A stretch of 64,000 bases of DNA from Antennarius striatus (taxonomy: Eukaryota > Chordata > Actinopteri > Lophiiformes > Antennariidae), in contig NC_090777.1 in assembly GCF_040054535.1 (NCBI RefSeq), positions 11,049,501 through 11,113,500 on the forward strand, read 5' to 3'. The position numbers and the translations under genes were made by a program. Shown piece after piece: positions 31,240 through 42,738 of this stretch. A model generated the notes under the pieces. That model saw only the letters and a program-made list of their open reading frames with translations, ran no database searches and had not been told where the DNA came from. Numbering within the stretch: the stretch's first letter is position 1; each line of letters starts with the position of its first letter.

Positions 31240-32100
31240 CGTGCGGCGCTCCGTTCAGTTTATTTCTATTTGCAAACGGCAGTTTTCTATACAATGTGGG
31301 AGATGCTCAGCCTTGAAACTTTTACTCTGGTTTTTCTATTACGCTGGAGATAAACCCATCAGAATTATCGAAGAGTTCCACAGGATTGCAGGTGAATGAT
31401 GTAGAAATCTGATAAATTAATTTGAAATTATATTCTCTTAATGACATTGTGCTGCATCCTCACAATCAGATCAGTAACTTATATTTCTTTGAGTATTTCC
31501 CAATGTAATTGGCTGCATAGATGGAACCCAAATTCCCATTATACCCATCAAGGTACATGTAGACCGACTACTGTTTCAACACGTTAAAGACTGCATCACA
31601 GATAAATTAACATCTGTCCAGATCATGTGTGACGTTGCAGACTACATTTCTGATGTGGAGACAAAATGGTCTCGGCCGTTTCCTGACTTACGGATGTATG
31701 ATGAGTCCTACCTGAGCAGCAGGCTATAATGTGGTCAGTAACCTAAAGATTTACACAATAATTCACTTGTCTCCATTGTTTAATCCACTCTAATGAATCC
31801 ACTATACATCACAGGAGAGTTTGATGATTTTTTGCTGGGGGACACAGGTTACCCATGCCAACCGAGGTTGCTGACCCTTTATTCTAACCCAGACACTCAA
31901 AAGAACTTCAACTGGGTTCACTGCAGGACGAGTCTGGGTGGAGATGACCATAGGCCTGCTGAAAGCCCATTACCACTGCCAATGTCACCTCAGGATAATT
32001 CCTGCTATCCAGGATTTCAGAGCAGTGACAGACACCATCAGCCAGAATCATTTCAGAGTCACCATCACCGCCACAGCGGGCAATAAAAACATAGTTGGGA
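31240..32100 (+). pseudogene. Harbinger (HARBI1-like) transposase pseudogene
   Basis: Three segments in order: KPIRIIEEFHRIAG ending 31391; NVIGCIDGTQIPI from about 31500, the first DDE aspartate; and after 31800 LLGDTGYPCQPRLLT then, after a frameshift near 31930, EMTIGLLKAHYHC with the DDE glutamate. A stop closes the middle segment at about 31729. The gap 31392-31496 has GT...AG ends and may have been an intron. Confidence 0.75.
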
Positions 32101-32841
32101 CCCTTCTGCTACTGTCCAGCCATGCTCTGTTAAAAAAGGATGAGAAGGTGTTAATACTTCAGCGGATAATAAATGTCACACTGTATTGCACCAGAATGTT
32201 AAGCAATGGGAAGAGATCAATCAGTAACATAAAATATTAGACCAGCTTTCTTTTCTTCAATTTCTTAACAATTTATTTTTCTTTTTATCAATTAGTAACT
32301 TCAAGCAGTTCTGAGCAGGACAAAGCCACAGAAATTGATGTAACAACTGAAGCAGTTATGGCTATTACTGTATCGAGGAAACCCTGCAAACGAGATACAC
32401 GTCAGCTCTTGATTTCACTTCTTAGATAATATCGGTATACACAATGGTATGAATGTCCTACTCAACTGTTTTTGTAACATGCATATGCTAATTTACTGTT
32501 TTATTTACATAACCTTTAAAATTTAAATATATTTCCTTATTTAACATAACTTGATATAGATGAGAGCACATTTATGTGCATTACAAGAGCAATATGTTGG
32601 CGATAACTCAACAGTCAAACGTCCACTTCATATTTACTGTACAATATCAAACATAATGAGGATGAGGAGGATCCTTAATGAGATGATGCAGGTGTCTGAC
32701 CTGTGTGAACAATGGTTTTATACTTCATTCTCAGCTGCTGACATGTGCGCTTCTCCCCCTGCTGGATTGCACCGAAATAGAATAAATTAATAGACTATTA
32801 TTCAAGCCGTTTACCTACGTAATTTTACCGAGAGTGCAACA

Positions 32842-33757
32842 TCCATCCGTCCGTCCGTCCGTCCGTCCGTCCATCCATCCATCCATCCATCCATCCATCC
32901 ATCTTCTTCCGCTTATCCAGGGTCGGGTCGCGGGGGCAGCAGCTTAAGCAGGGAAGCCCAGACTTCCCTCTCCCTAGCCACTCCATCCAGCTCCTTTGGG
33001 AGAATCCCAAGGCGTTCCCAGGCCAGCCGGGAGACATAGTCTCTCCAACGTGTCCTGGGTCGTCCCCGGGGCCTCCTCCCGGTAGGACGTGCTCGGAACA
33101 CCTCACCAGGGAGGCGTCCAGGAGGCATCCTAACCAGATGCCCGAGCCACCTCATCTGGCTCCTCTCGATGCGGAGGAGCAGCCGCTCAACTCTGAGTCG
33201 CTCCCGGATGACCGAACTTCTCACCCTATCTCTAAGGGAGAGCCCGGACACCCTGCGGAGGAAACTCATTTCGGCCGCTTGTATCCGGGATGTCATTCTT
33301 TTGGTCACGACCCACAGCTCGTGACCATAGGTGAGGGCAGGAACGTAGATCGACCGGTAAATCGAGAGTTTTGCCTTTCGGCTCAGCTCCTTCTTCACCA
33401 CGATGGACCGATACAGAGTCCGCATCACTGCAGACGCTGCACCGATCCGCCTGTCGATCTCCCGTTACGTCGTACCCTCACTCGTGAATGAGACCCTGAG
33501 ATACTTGAACTCTTCCACTTGGGGCAGGATCTCATCCCCAACCCGGAGAGGGCACTCCACCCTTTTTCGACTGAGGACCATGGTCTCAGATTTGAAGGTG
33601 CTGATTCTCATCCCAACCGATTCACACTCAGCTGCGAACCGCTCCAGTGAGAGTTGGAGATCACGGCTTGATGAAGCCAACAGCACCACGTCGTCTGCAA
33701 AAAGCAGAGACGCAATACTGGGGCCACCAAACCGGACACCCTCAACGCCTTGGCTGC
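32842..33757 (-). mobile_element. Rex3-like LINE fragment with 10-bp target-site duplication
   Basis: Minus-strand polymerase C-terminus: LLFADDVVLLASS (33700s), then SIYVPALTYGHELWV, RWLGHLVRMPPGRLP and RRPRGRPRTRWRDY, ending LLPPRPDPG and a GGATGGATGG-type tail at 32902-32845. GATG tails are a known Rex3 property. It is flanked by GAGTGCAACA at 32832-32841 and 33758-33767, so the copy is 5'-truncated and cleanly inserted. A frame break near 33465 disrupts it. Confidence 0.85.
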
Positions 33758-34495
33758 GAGTGCAACAGACTATGTTTAAACTTACGCATTGACTTGAGCA
33801 ACAATTCACTCTCATGCCATCTCCCACTTATTTGCAGCTGTAACGCTGCAAGTGCTCTTTCTTCTGAAAATGCCCTCAGAGTCTTCATATGCATAAATTG
33901 AAATCTATACTTCAACTGCCGTGAAGTGATACGGAACGCATTTACCATGTCCGTCATGGTAAATCATCGAATTGGGGCTCCACTGATGATGACTTTTTTT
34001 TAGAGTTGTTGCGCCTGTTAAACTGCAGGTCAACTTACTCTGGGTTAACAACACTAACCCTGAAATCGTTTGTGAAAAAGAAATCCCTGGTTTTTCAAGT
34101 TCAGAGTAAGTCAATCGAGTTACACAGGTTTACTTCAGGGTATGTTAACCCTGCCTTCGTGAAACGGGCCCATTGTGTGATACAGCTTGTGTGAAACAGA
34201 GACAACTGGACAAAAAGAAACAGATGGACAGCAGGAGAGAGCTAAATAATGACAAACACATAGACTTTTGATCAGTCTAGTGGTTTCTGTCAGCTCAACA
34301 TCCTAAAGGTTTCCAATATCCTGTACCAGAACATTGATGTTGGCTGAATACGCAAGCTCAGCAGCCACAGGTAGACCAAATCGAGAATGAAGACCTTAGC
34401 AATTGTTTGGCCAGGAGCATAAAACTTTTATGTAAACAATAAATCAGTCAGCACTGGCAAACAAGAACACACACAACACACAACCTTCCTGACCA

Positions 34496-34909
34496 CACGC
34501 CTTCCGTCCACATGACAACGCAGATATCCGGAACGAAAACGCAACTTTTTGAAAACGCTGGCCGAGGTGGATTTTAAAAAAAACACTGGGTCTGTGTTGT
34601 CGTGTGGACGGTGTATCCGCAACTTTTTAAAAACTCTGACATCTTGCCTGCGACAAAAACCTCTGTGATGTCATATTTATGTGTGTTGTGACAACAAAAC
34701 ACGGAGGATTCCTATTGGATAAAATTTGACTCAATACTGCCACCACATGGTTTGGCATGCTTATAGCCGTCTTCGAAAACACACTGGTGCGTTTACGTGT
34801 GGACGGAGATTTTTTTGAAAACGCTGTCGTGTGGACGCAAATCATTTTCAATGCGTTTTTAAAAAGTTGCGTTTTCAAAAAAATCTGTCATCGTGTGGAC
34901 GGGGCCTTA
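34496..34909. mobile_element. Inverted-repeat DNA element with GTCCACACGA motifs
   Basis: The right end, read inverted, is TAAGGCCCCGTCCACACGA; the left end is ACGCCTTCCGTCCACATGAC. The motifs GAAAACGC and CGTGTGGACG recur several times in both orientations. Ends are approximate. No coding capacity. Confidence 0.6.
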
Positions 34910-35375
34910 ATGATGGTTTTCAATGAATTGAGACCCCGCCCAAGTGAAAAATACTGTCTCGCAATTGCAGACATGTTTTCCACGTGGATTGAAGGCTTTC
35001 TTGTGAAATAGAGTTTTACCAGTGGTAAAAGCACTGTTGACTGAAATAATTTCTCCCTGGGAGTCCCACATAAGTTCCCTCGTGACATTGATACACAGTT
35101 GGTCAATGATGACATCTTGCAACTCTTCGACCAACTTCAAAACACACTGCAGCTACCACCCTCAATCTGGTTCAGCTGAGGAAGGACAAAATGGTACACT
35201 AAAAGCCAAAGTGGTCAAATGTTGTGAAGAAACATATTTATCATGGATCAAACGTCTGTCTGTTGTGTGGTTGCGATGTAACCTTTCTCCCTTTCTCTTT
35301 GCAGGATCACCGCATATTAGCATGGGACTACCATGGAAATCTGCGAAGACGACCTGGTGAATTATTGCTCAGGGA
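34910..35375 (+). pseudogene. Retroviral-type integrase relic
   Basis: Broken segments resemble the catalytic core of an integrase: an opening around YCLAIADMFSTWIEGF, a region near TEIISPWE, then HYHPQSGSAEE-like text and a following LSWIK segment. A stop at about 35009 and frame changes after it interrupt the sequence. It is described only as a decayed fragment. No LTRs were identified beside it. Confidence 0.6.
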
Positions 35376-35417
35376 TCCCACTCTTGTTTAGGCCTGTTAA
35401 CTTTGGCCCAGGCACTG

Positions 35418-35480
35418 AGTATACCTGCTAGGGCGTAGTAGGTATACTTAATATACCTGCTTCGCTCTAGCAGGTATACT
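35418..35480. repeat. Two adjacent hairpins built on AGTATACCTGCTA
   Basis: Hairpin 1 (35418-35448): AGTATACCTGCTA, 5-base loop, TAGTAGGTATACT, one mismatch. Hairpin 2 (35452-35478): TATACCTGCT, short loop, AGCAGGTATA. The arms are near-identical between hairpins. Confidence 0.85.
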
Positions 35481-36004
35481 TAGTGTACACTCTGGAGAGC
35501 CACATCTCCATTTCTAACTGTGCTTATTTTTTAAGTCCTTATATTTCCTATTATGTGCTGTGAATAATAAAAGGGTCAATGTGGAAATTAATATAACACT
35601 TAGCGTCACACTTAGTGACAACCCATGCACTCAAGACCTGCAGTATCTCACCAGGAGATGGATTGTAATCTTTGCTAATGTTGGTGTCCTTTCTGTCTTT
35701 CAGTGTTATGCCATTGTTGAATGGTCCAACAACCCTTCCTCAGCTACAAATGTGCAGAGGGCCACCTTTGGTTTCAGCATAAAAACAATTAAATTTATTT
35801 ACATCCTGAATCCTAAATAGGGGATGCATGTGTGTGGACATGACAAAAACCAAACTTTGTACACAGGTCCGTTCCAATGTCAGACTTCCTCAACTGATAC
35901 TGTGAGACAAGATTTACGAGCAAATGTTTCACTCAATTGTAGAATTTATTTGTGATACATTAATGATCAGCTTTAACAATTGACACAAGCTGCAACAATG
36001 TATT

Positions 36005-37426
36005 CTAGGGTACTTGTTCTGTGGCAGTCAGTCTCTCTTCTCCTTGTGGCTTATCAGTCAGGGTTTGTTTTGTTAATATTTGATGCAGCCAATGGTGTAT
36101 GATGGTCTGGGCTGTCTTCAGTGTCAACTGAACAGAATTCCTTGACTGGGTCCTGGAGCGGACTGGAGGAACAAGTCCTGACAAAAAGTTGCAATTGGTT
36201 TCAACAAAGTTATTCAGTTTCACCAACTGCTTCTTCTGCTGCCTATCCAGTCCGTCACAGATATTAATAACTGGCACGTATAGACTGGCTTTAGGAAATG
36301 CTTCCTTTGCCACTTTCAACAGAGCATCCAGCTGTTGCACCATGGTCTCTAACGTCTGTCTTCTGAGACAGTTGTTGAGTCCTGCTGACAAAACAACTGT
36401 CTCCACCATCTCAGTTGGGGAAATCCTCCTTAGCATTTCAGTCAAGTGAAAAAACTGGGCCCCTGGATAGCTATCCACTTGAATATTTGCATCTGAAAAT
36501 TCCGGCACCCGAGCAAGACTGGAGTCCCCCAGGAAAAGGATGGGCTTCTTTGGCTGAAAACACCAAACTTCACCCTTGTGGTCAGTCCGTTGGTGGACTG
36601 TAGGCTCCTTGGTAGCAGGTGGAGAAACTTGAAGAGGCGAGGTGGTCTCCTTTGTTGTCTGAAAGGAAAAAGAAAGCTCGTTTGATGTCACTTTCAGAAG
36701 TCTTAAATGTGCTAAGTAGCTGACTGAAGCCCACAGTGACTGCAGCTGTAAAACCATGCATGGATTAAAATGTCTTCCTTTATGTCTTTCAATTATTTTA
36801 AGTCTGGTCTTGTGATATTTCAGCCATGGGCTGACATATCGTTACCATTTCACACTGTAGCTATGATTTGAAGTCCAATTAAATAAATAGTTGGGATATA
36901 AATTGAACTCACAGGTGGCTGAAGGTTCTCCATCTGGGCCTGCAGAGTAGACAGTTGACATTGAAGAGACCGAACGAGATTGTCCCTGCATCCAATCTTT
37001 TCCCGAGCTCCCTTGAGGTCATCCTGCAGCCTCCTGTTGTACTCCCCCAGATTAGACAATCTCTTCTTCAGGCGGTCGTTTACCTTCAGCAGGTGAGAGT
37101 CATTCTGCTTGTCCTCCCTGTCCTTGAGGACAAACTGTTTCCTGATGTCGTCACAAGCCTTGTGCAAAATCTGGGTAAATACGGGTTTTTAACATCACAT
37201 AGTAGGAAATCCTTATATACATATACAAGTCCTTATATACATATATAATACATGTAGAACAGCCTAAGTAGTATAAATCTATCAAATGACATAAATCTGA
37301 GGAGAAATCAAACTTAAACAAGTGACTAAAAACAGTCACTTGTTAAAACGGTGACTGTTGGTTTAAACATCTTACCTTTCTACCACAACGACTGGCCTTG
37401 ATGGTTAAAGATGATGGAGATGACAT
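36005..37426 (-). CDS. Coiled-coil plus SGNH-hydrolase-like protein, three exons, 320 aa
   Basis: An intact spliced frame that I do not recognise as a named gene. Exons 37426-37376 (17 codons, MSSPSSLTIKASRCGRK), 37170-36913 (86 codons) and 36658-36005 (217 codons plus TAG) join in phase 0 with GT-AG borders. Exon 2 is charged and heptad-like (KVNDRLKKRLSNL, YNRRLQDDLKGAREK), so a coiled coil. Exon 3 has a hydrolase-like block I (ILFLGDSSLARV, about residues 140-151) and block III (VVLSAGLNN). The C-terminal DxxH position reads NSVQ, so catalysis is doubtful. Coiled coil plus esterase-like domain recalls ORF1 proteins of some L2/CR1 LINEs, but introns argue against a simple LINE copy. It could be a domesticated or DNA-transposon-borne gene. 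The region around it is rich in mobile elements. Confidence 0.6.
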
Positions 37427-37557
37427 TTGGGCTCAGATGGGTGAGGAAATGTTGGATGAAATTGCAAATGAGATGACTGATGGATCCGGGTTTAATTCCA
37501 GCAACACTTGTTCGGAAGTTATTCCACTTTCAGACACAGTATAAATCCTTTAGTAGA
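37411..37557 (+). other. Antisense open frame opposite exon 1 of the SGNH-like gene
   Basis: ATG at 37411 opens 48 acidic codons beginning MVKDDGDDIWAQMGEEMLDE. It overlaps exon 1 of the minus-strand gene. Another plus-strand segment with an AG acceptor at about 37934 (ending KTLSPGLNKIYTNN, stop near 38110) could belong with it. I have no homology for either. Confidence 0.2.
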
Positions 37558-38257
37558 GTACATACTGTATATATAATCTCTTCAAAGACAAGAAACAGGT
37601 TTGAAGGCTTTGTACACCTGTATCCATGGACACAAGCACCGCCCAGTTCAGTTTTTTGTAGGTACAGAAATATTTTTTATTTATTTATTTTGTGTAAACG
37701 GCATAAATGTATATTTTGCTTGGACTGTGTTAAAAAAATATTGTAATTTGTGAGAGGTTTTATTCTATTATTGTCCATTGTGGATGCTGTAAACATTGGT
37801 GTACTTCCACGTTGGGCAGAAATAGAGATAAATTGAGGGGGATTCTACAGTGATTTTGTTGTTGTGGAAACAATTAATTTTGCAGTGTTTTATATTAAGA
37901 AGTGGGGTTTTTTTTCTGTCATTGTCCTTATCAGCAGTGTCCATTCACACCATCACTGACACTCCAGGTTCAACTCCAGCTAATCAGGAGGTACAATTTG
38001 ATCGCATTAATGCAGACACAAATACTATAATACCACACACAGTCAGTATCCCAGTAATAAGAGCAAAAACTCTGTCACCCGGTTTAAACAAAATATATAC
38101 AAACAACTGATGACGTTGATGAAACCGGTTTGTTTCACTGTCTTGATCTTAGTTTGCCATTTTACTCTTATTAGCCTCATAGCACAGACAGCCACTGACT
38201 GTCAGTGTCTCTGTACTTCCTTAGCAACATGAGAGGTACTGACTAGATATAGTCAGA

Positions 38258-38818
38258 CTCACCTCCACCCACAGCTTGGGCTCTGGAACCCAAACCCTTG
38301 AGAGGGTCTCAACTCTCTACTTTTTTGGTGTTGCCCAAGGTGAGAGGCGGCAGGCTGGTGTGGGCTTGCTTATAGTCAGTCTACATTCCTACTCTCACGT
38401 ATGGTCAGGATCTTGTCCTTTTGGTCATGACCAAAAGGACAAGATCCTAGATACAAGCGGCTGAAATGAGTTTCCTCCGTAGAGTGGCTGGTCGCACCCT
38501 TACAGATAGGATGAGGAGTTTAGTTACCAGGGAGGAGCTCAGAGAAGAGCCGCTGCTCCTCCGCCTCGAGACCCCTTAGAAGGTGTTCCGGACATGTACT
38601 ACCGGGGGGAGACCTCGGGGAAGACCTAGGACAAGCTGGAGGGACTATTTCTTCCGGCTGGCCTGAGAATGCTTCGGGATCCCCCCGGAGGAGCTGGAGG
38701 AGATGTCTGGGGAGAGGGAAGTATGGGCATCTCTCCTGAGAATGTTTCCCCCGCGACCCAGCCCCGGAAAAGTGGTTGAAGATGGATGGATGGATGGATG
38801 GATGGATGGATGGATGGA
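38258..38818 (+). mobile_element. Rex3-like LINE copy with internal deletion and a templated palindrome
   Basis: The left part (38258-38400) has the upstream Rex3 text GGGCTCTGGAACC and GAGAGGCGGCAGGC. The right part (38401-38780) is the C-terminal region seen inverted at 32912-33330. It ends in GATG repeats (38784-38817) and then GAAT repeats. It contains stops, so it is inactive. Confidence 0.8.
38407..38448. repeat. Perfect 42-bp palindrome inside the Rex3 copy
   Basis: Left arm AGGATCTTGTCCTTTTGGTC continues to the centre at TCA|TGA and is exactly mirrored in the right arm. In the other Rex3 copy of this window the left arm is different (GGTCACGAGCTGTGGGTC), so the left arm appears rewritten from the right. 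Confidence 0.95.
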
Positions 38819-38870
38819 ACATGAATGAATGAATGAATGAATGAATGAATGAATGAATGAATGTCCTCAT
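38785..38870 (+). repeat. GATG then GAAT tetranucleotide repeats
   Basis: Tail repeats of the Rex3 copy: about 8 GATG units followed by about 11 GAAT units. Confidence 0.95.
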
Positions 38871-39049
38871 CAGTTGCCATAGAGAAATACAGTATGTTAA
38901 GTGTTGGTCTGCTTCACATAAGTCAGCACTTCCATACAGTGATCTTAAGGATGGCTGAAACAGTGTGGTGGTTTATGTTTGTTTTATTTTTAATTTATGT
39001 TTAATAAAATGATTAATAATGTTTAACAAAATAATCATGTGATAAAATA

Positions 39050-39400
39050 ATATTATTAAACAATAGTTATGTAACATTCATGTCTGAAGACGTGGCCTGA
39101 GGACGTGACAATTTGATGTAAAAAGATGAACTTTTAAGAGAAAATATTTGCCATGGACTGGTCGGTCAGTAACCACCCATTGTGTATAAAAAATGAAGAA
39201 GACTTGGAACAGAAGGAGAAGAGTGTGTGCAGTGTTCAGATAAGAGCTATGTAATATTAGTTAAGTATCTTTGAATTGTTTGCTTTTATCAGCGATGATA
39301 ATGTTGGATTTCTTCTCAACCTGAATTGACAAATAAATATTTTATACTTACGTACTTTGACCTGTCTTAAGGAAATCCTAAATTCCACTTCAATGTGGCG
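39050..39400 (+). other. Possible solo LTR
   Basis: A stretch with a TATA-like GTGTATAAAAAATG at about 39181, AATAAA at 39333 and the downstream text AATGTGGCGACACGAAGAAG, the order expected for an LTR followed by leader sequence. No second copy was found in the window, so this is only suggestive. Confidence 0.2.
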
Positions 39401-39548
39401 ACACGAAGAAGGAAGGATTGAGGCTTTATCTCAATGTTACAAACGCACAATCAATGTTCATACCCCAACCCCAAACACCCTCCCCTCACTGTACATGTTT
39501 ACTGTATTTTCATTTTCGTCCTGTCCAAATGGTCATTCTCCATACTGA

Positions 39549-39562
39549 CATGTGTGTGTGTG

Positions 39563-39606
<44 letters not shown>

Positions 39607-39715
39607 TGTGTGTGTGTGTGTGTGTGTGTGTATACTGTACATGTGTACAAGCATTTGGAGTAAAACAAAAGTAATTTCCCTATGGGAATTATTAATAGAT
39701 TTATTTATTTATTTA

Positions 39716-39775
<60 letters not shown>
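39549..39775 (+). repeat. TG/CG and CA microsatellites
   Basis: TG with an internal TGCG block at 39549-39631, then an oppositely oriented CA tract at 39719-39775. The two could pair as an imperfect hairpin. Confidence 0.9.
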
Positions 39776-39776
<1 letters not shown>

Positions 39777-40529
39777 GTACTGCCATCGCTAAAATATACG
39801 TTTTGTACTGTATACTTCCTTATTTTGCTGACAGTTTTATTCACAAGTTTTCTGCAAAATGCCACACACTTCAAACTCATGCCAACTGATAGTTTAACAT
39901 CCAGTAGATGTCGTACTAGAGCAAATGAAGCTTCACGAAGCTTTGAACCACAGTGACCAGATTGGGATGAAAAGCTTCAATGCTTCAAGGGATTTGATCT
40001 GTCCATCAGTAACAATACATTGACTTCCGAGCTAACATAATTTTAGAGTGTCATAACTGTTCCAACAATTTTCATGTTTTTGAGTAGAAAGTCCAAACAG
40101 CAGCAACGACAAAGAAAATGCAACGATTTCTGAGTGAAACTATCTGACTAACACCAACAGTCTGTCCAGCTGTGGTTTCCGTTTGAAACGGGACAATCGA
40201 TGTAGTATCAAAAATGCTCCTCGGGCATCTGACAATAACGGTCTTTAAGTAACTACATACAGTTCTGTTCATGTATTCAGTTAACAGAACTATCACTTCT
40301 CTAAAATTTCTTTTCCACTTGCTCTTTTGACAGGTGCCTTTTCCTTTAACGTTAGCTCCTTTCCCAATCTCACAATTAGTTATCTTTTTTTCTCCGGTTA
40401 GCCTGCTAACATTCATCTACGGCTTCGCAATGTCCGTCCAGCGCAATCCATGATTTACCAACTCAAAGTCGTTACGTCACCACGTTGATATTTGACTACA
40501 TTGGATGCACTTGGTTTACAATTCTAATA

Positions 40530-41841
40530 CCGTATTTTCCACACTATAAGGCGCACCTAAAAGCCTAAAATTTTCTCATAATCCCGTAGTGCGCCTTATA
40601 ATCCGGTGCGTTTTATATATGAATTAATATTCATATTAATATTGGTTAAAAACATGATCGCTGAAAAAAAGCCGCCAGTCATTCCGCACTCCGCCACCAG
40701 AGGAGCCCCCTCACCAGGCACTCAGCCCTACGCCCCCTAACAACGGTAGTCAAGGGGCGTCACCGAAGTCTGACTGACTGAGTTGCTCTCAGACGGTAGA
40801 GCAGACTGTAGGAGCACCGGTGATTACGTAGCAAAACATAAGGAACTTTCAACAATTCTATTAATAAAGTTTGACTGACTGACTGATCTCAGTATTTCCT
40901 AACTATTTGGCGTCGGAAATAACCCACTTTAAACTTAATTGGTCTTAAAAATGCCATTGTGCTGTCATCTGGAATCTAGTGACGGTCCATTCTATTAGTC
41001 TGTGGAAACACACGGAGAAACTGGCATAAAGGTGAATGAAAGACCCTCAAAGCTGAACTTCCAGCTCTTTCTGAAACTTCAAGAGCAGAGTCACTGCTAG
41101 ACAATGGTGCCAATGGGTGTGCTGCATTGATTTACAAATGTAGTTGATAGCTCTGGGCGGGCGGCGGAGGGGCGCATTCAGGCTTGTGTATTCAGTCTGC
41201 AGCGACGTGCTGTGAGATTCACGGCGGTGAGACACCGACGTTAAAGTCAGTTCTAGGAGTAAAACAGCGTCACATTTGCCAGTAAATTAGCAGCCTGACA
41301 TTAAAAACTAGTTAAAAATTGTTTAGGACACACAGCAGCAAAAAGCTGCACCTCACCTCCGACTGGACTACCGATCGATCAAATCAATACTTAATTAATA
41401 AACGAAGATGAATGTCGGAGCTTAAATATCTGCTTCGAATGTCAGATCAGGAAATAATCCGCTCTGTTCGCACTGACTGCACTCGTAATGAATTTAACCA
41501 GTTTTTAATGTCAGGTTTTTTAATATGCGTGTTGACTTCTTTCTAAGATGGCAAAGTGATCAAGTGATCAGGTTTCCTTGATGAGGCTCAGAATGACTTA
41601 TTGACATAACAATAGGGGCCATTCAAAGGTAGTCAGGAAGTCATGAATGCAATCATGACTGCCTGAGCAGCGTGGCTCTATCTAGTGGACGGATTGCGCA
41701 ACTACAGCAGCTGCAGTTTATCAAATCAATTTTATTTATTTTTTATTGTGTGTGCTTTATAATCCGGTGCACCTTGTATATGAAATAAATTATAAAACAA
41801 ACAAATTATTGAGGGTGCGCCTTATAGAATGGAAAATACTG
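40530..41841. mobile_element. 1.3-kb TA-flanked DNA transposon, non-autonomous
   Basis: Left end CCGTATTTTCCACACTATAA with GGCGCACC, right end inverted CAGTATTTTCCATTCTATAA with GGCGCACC, each next to TA. Subterminal repeats CTTATAATCCGGTGCG and TTTATAATCCGGTGCA occur at both sides. No transposase frame remains. Consistent with the Tc1/mariner/pogo group. Confidence 0.8.
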
Positions 41842-41962
41842 TACATTTGTTTTCATATGTTTGGTATGAAGTGTGATATTATTGTTTGATCGTGGAATTT
41901 TCACAGGTTCCCGCTGGTATTTTTTTATTCATGCTCCCCATGATCACTCCCTGATTGCTCTC

Positions 41963-41965
<3 letters not shown>

Positions 41966-42027
<62 letters not shown>
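41966..42027 (+). repeat. GT microsatellite
   Basis: About 31 GT units. Confidence 0.95.
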
Positions 42028-42030
<3 letters not shown>

Positions 42031-42067
42031 GATATATGAAAGGCGACAGTGTCACTTATCACAGGTC

Positions 42068-42210
42068 AAATTAGCATTAATTAGCATACGTTAGCATGTT
42101 AGCATAGCATGTTAGCATAGTATAATTTAACTTAGCTAACTGAGATCTGCTTAATATAATAGCTTTGGTTAGCATAATTAGCTTAGCATAGCTTAGCTTA
42201 ACATTGCTAA
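42068..42210 (+). repeat. TTAGCA/TTAGCATG-rich repeat
   Basis: Many copies of TTAGCAT and variants such as TTAGCTTAGCATAGC in about 140 bases, an irregular minisatellite. Confidence 0.75.
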
Positions 42211-42738
42211 AAATGTATGAATGGTCAAAAAAACATCACACACATAATCATGTACCCTTCATTCATAATTATTTTGACATTAACAGTTGACACTATATTT
42301 ACAATACTACATAACTGCTTACACTGTTTGTGCTGTGCGAATCATGGGGCCAGAATCGCAGACTTGGTCAGCAGTGAGTATTCACAGAAAACTGAACCCA
42401 CTGTTGTCTGATGAAATAAATAAAGTTTCACAGAAATGGAATAAATGAACACGGAGCATCAGTCTCCCTGACTGACGGATGGCACATTTGACATAAGCCA
42501 ATGCAGAGAAATAGAGACTTTAATAAAAAACTATAATCCAAAGGATAGAAGAGCTAAATGTGTTCAAAAGTGTGAGAGATAATTAGTTTTTTTGCAGATG
42601 TGTCAAACACAAGGAAAGAAATTAAGAGAAGCTTCTAAGAAACATGTAGGAAAGTTAGTTGATGCCTGAAAGGAGGTGTGTCCTCCTCCGTGCTCTTCTC
42701 AGGTGCCGGTCCGAAAAGTTTCGCTGTAGGGACATTAT

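Larger units (their letters stand above)
31201..34170. mobile_element. PIF/Harbinger transposon relic, split by a Rex3 insertion
   Basis: The left end GCCCATTTCACAAAGCAGGT and the right end, read inverted, GCCCGTTTCACGAAGGCAGG are near-matching terminal repeats about 3 kb apart. The left half carries broken transposase; the right half has a minus-strand open segment (33957-33742) that could be the second Harbinger protein, though I cannot assign it. A 916-bp Rex3 fragment lies inside. The target-site duplication was not resolved. Confidence 0.65.
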
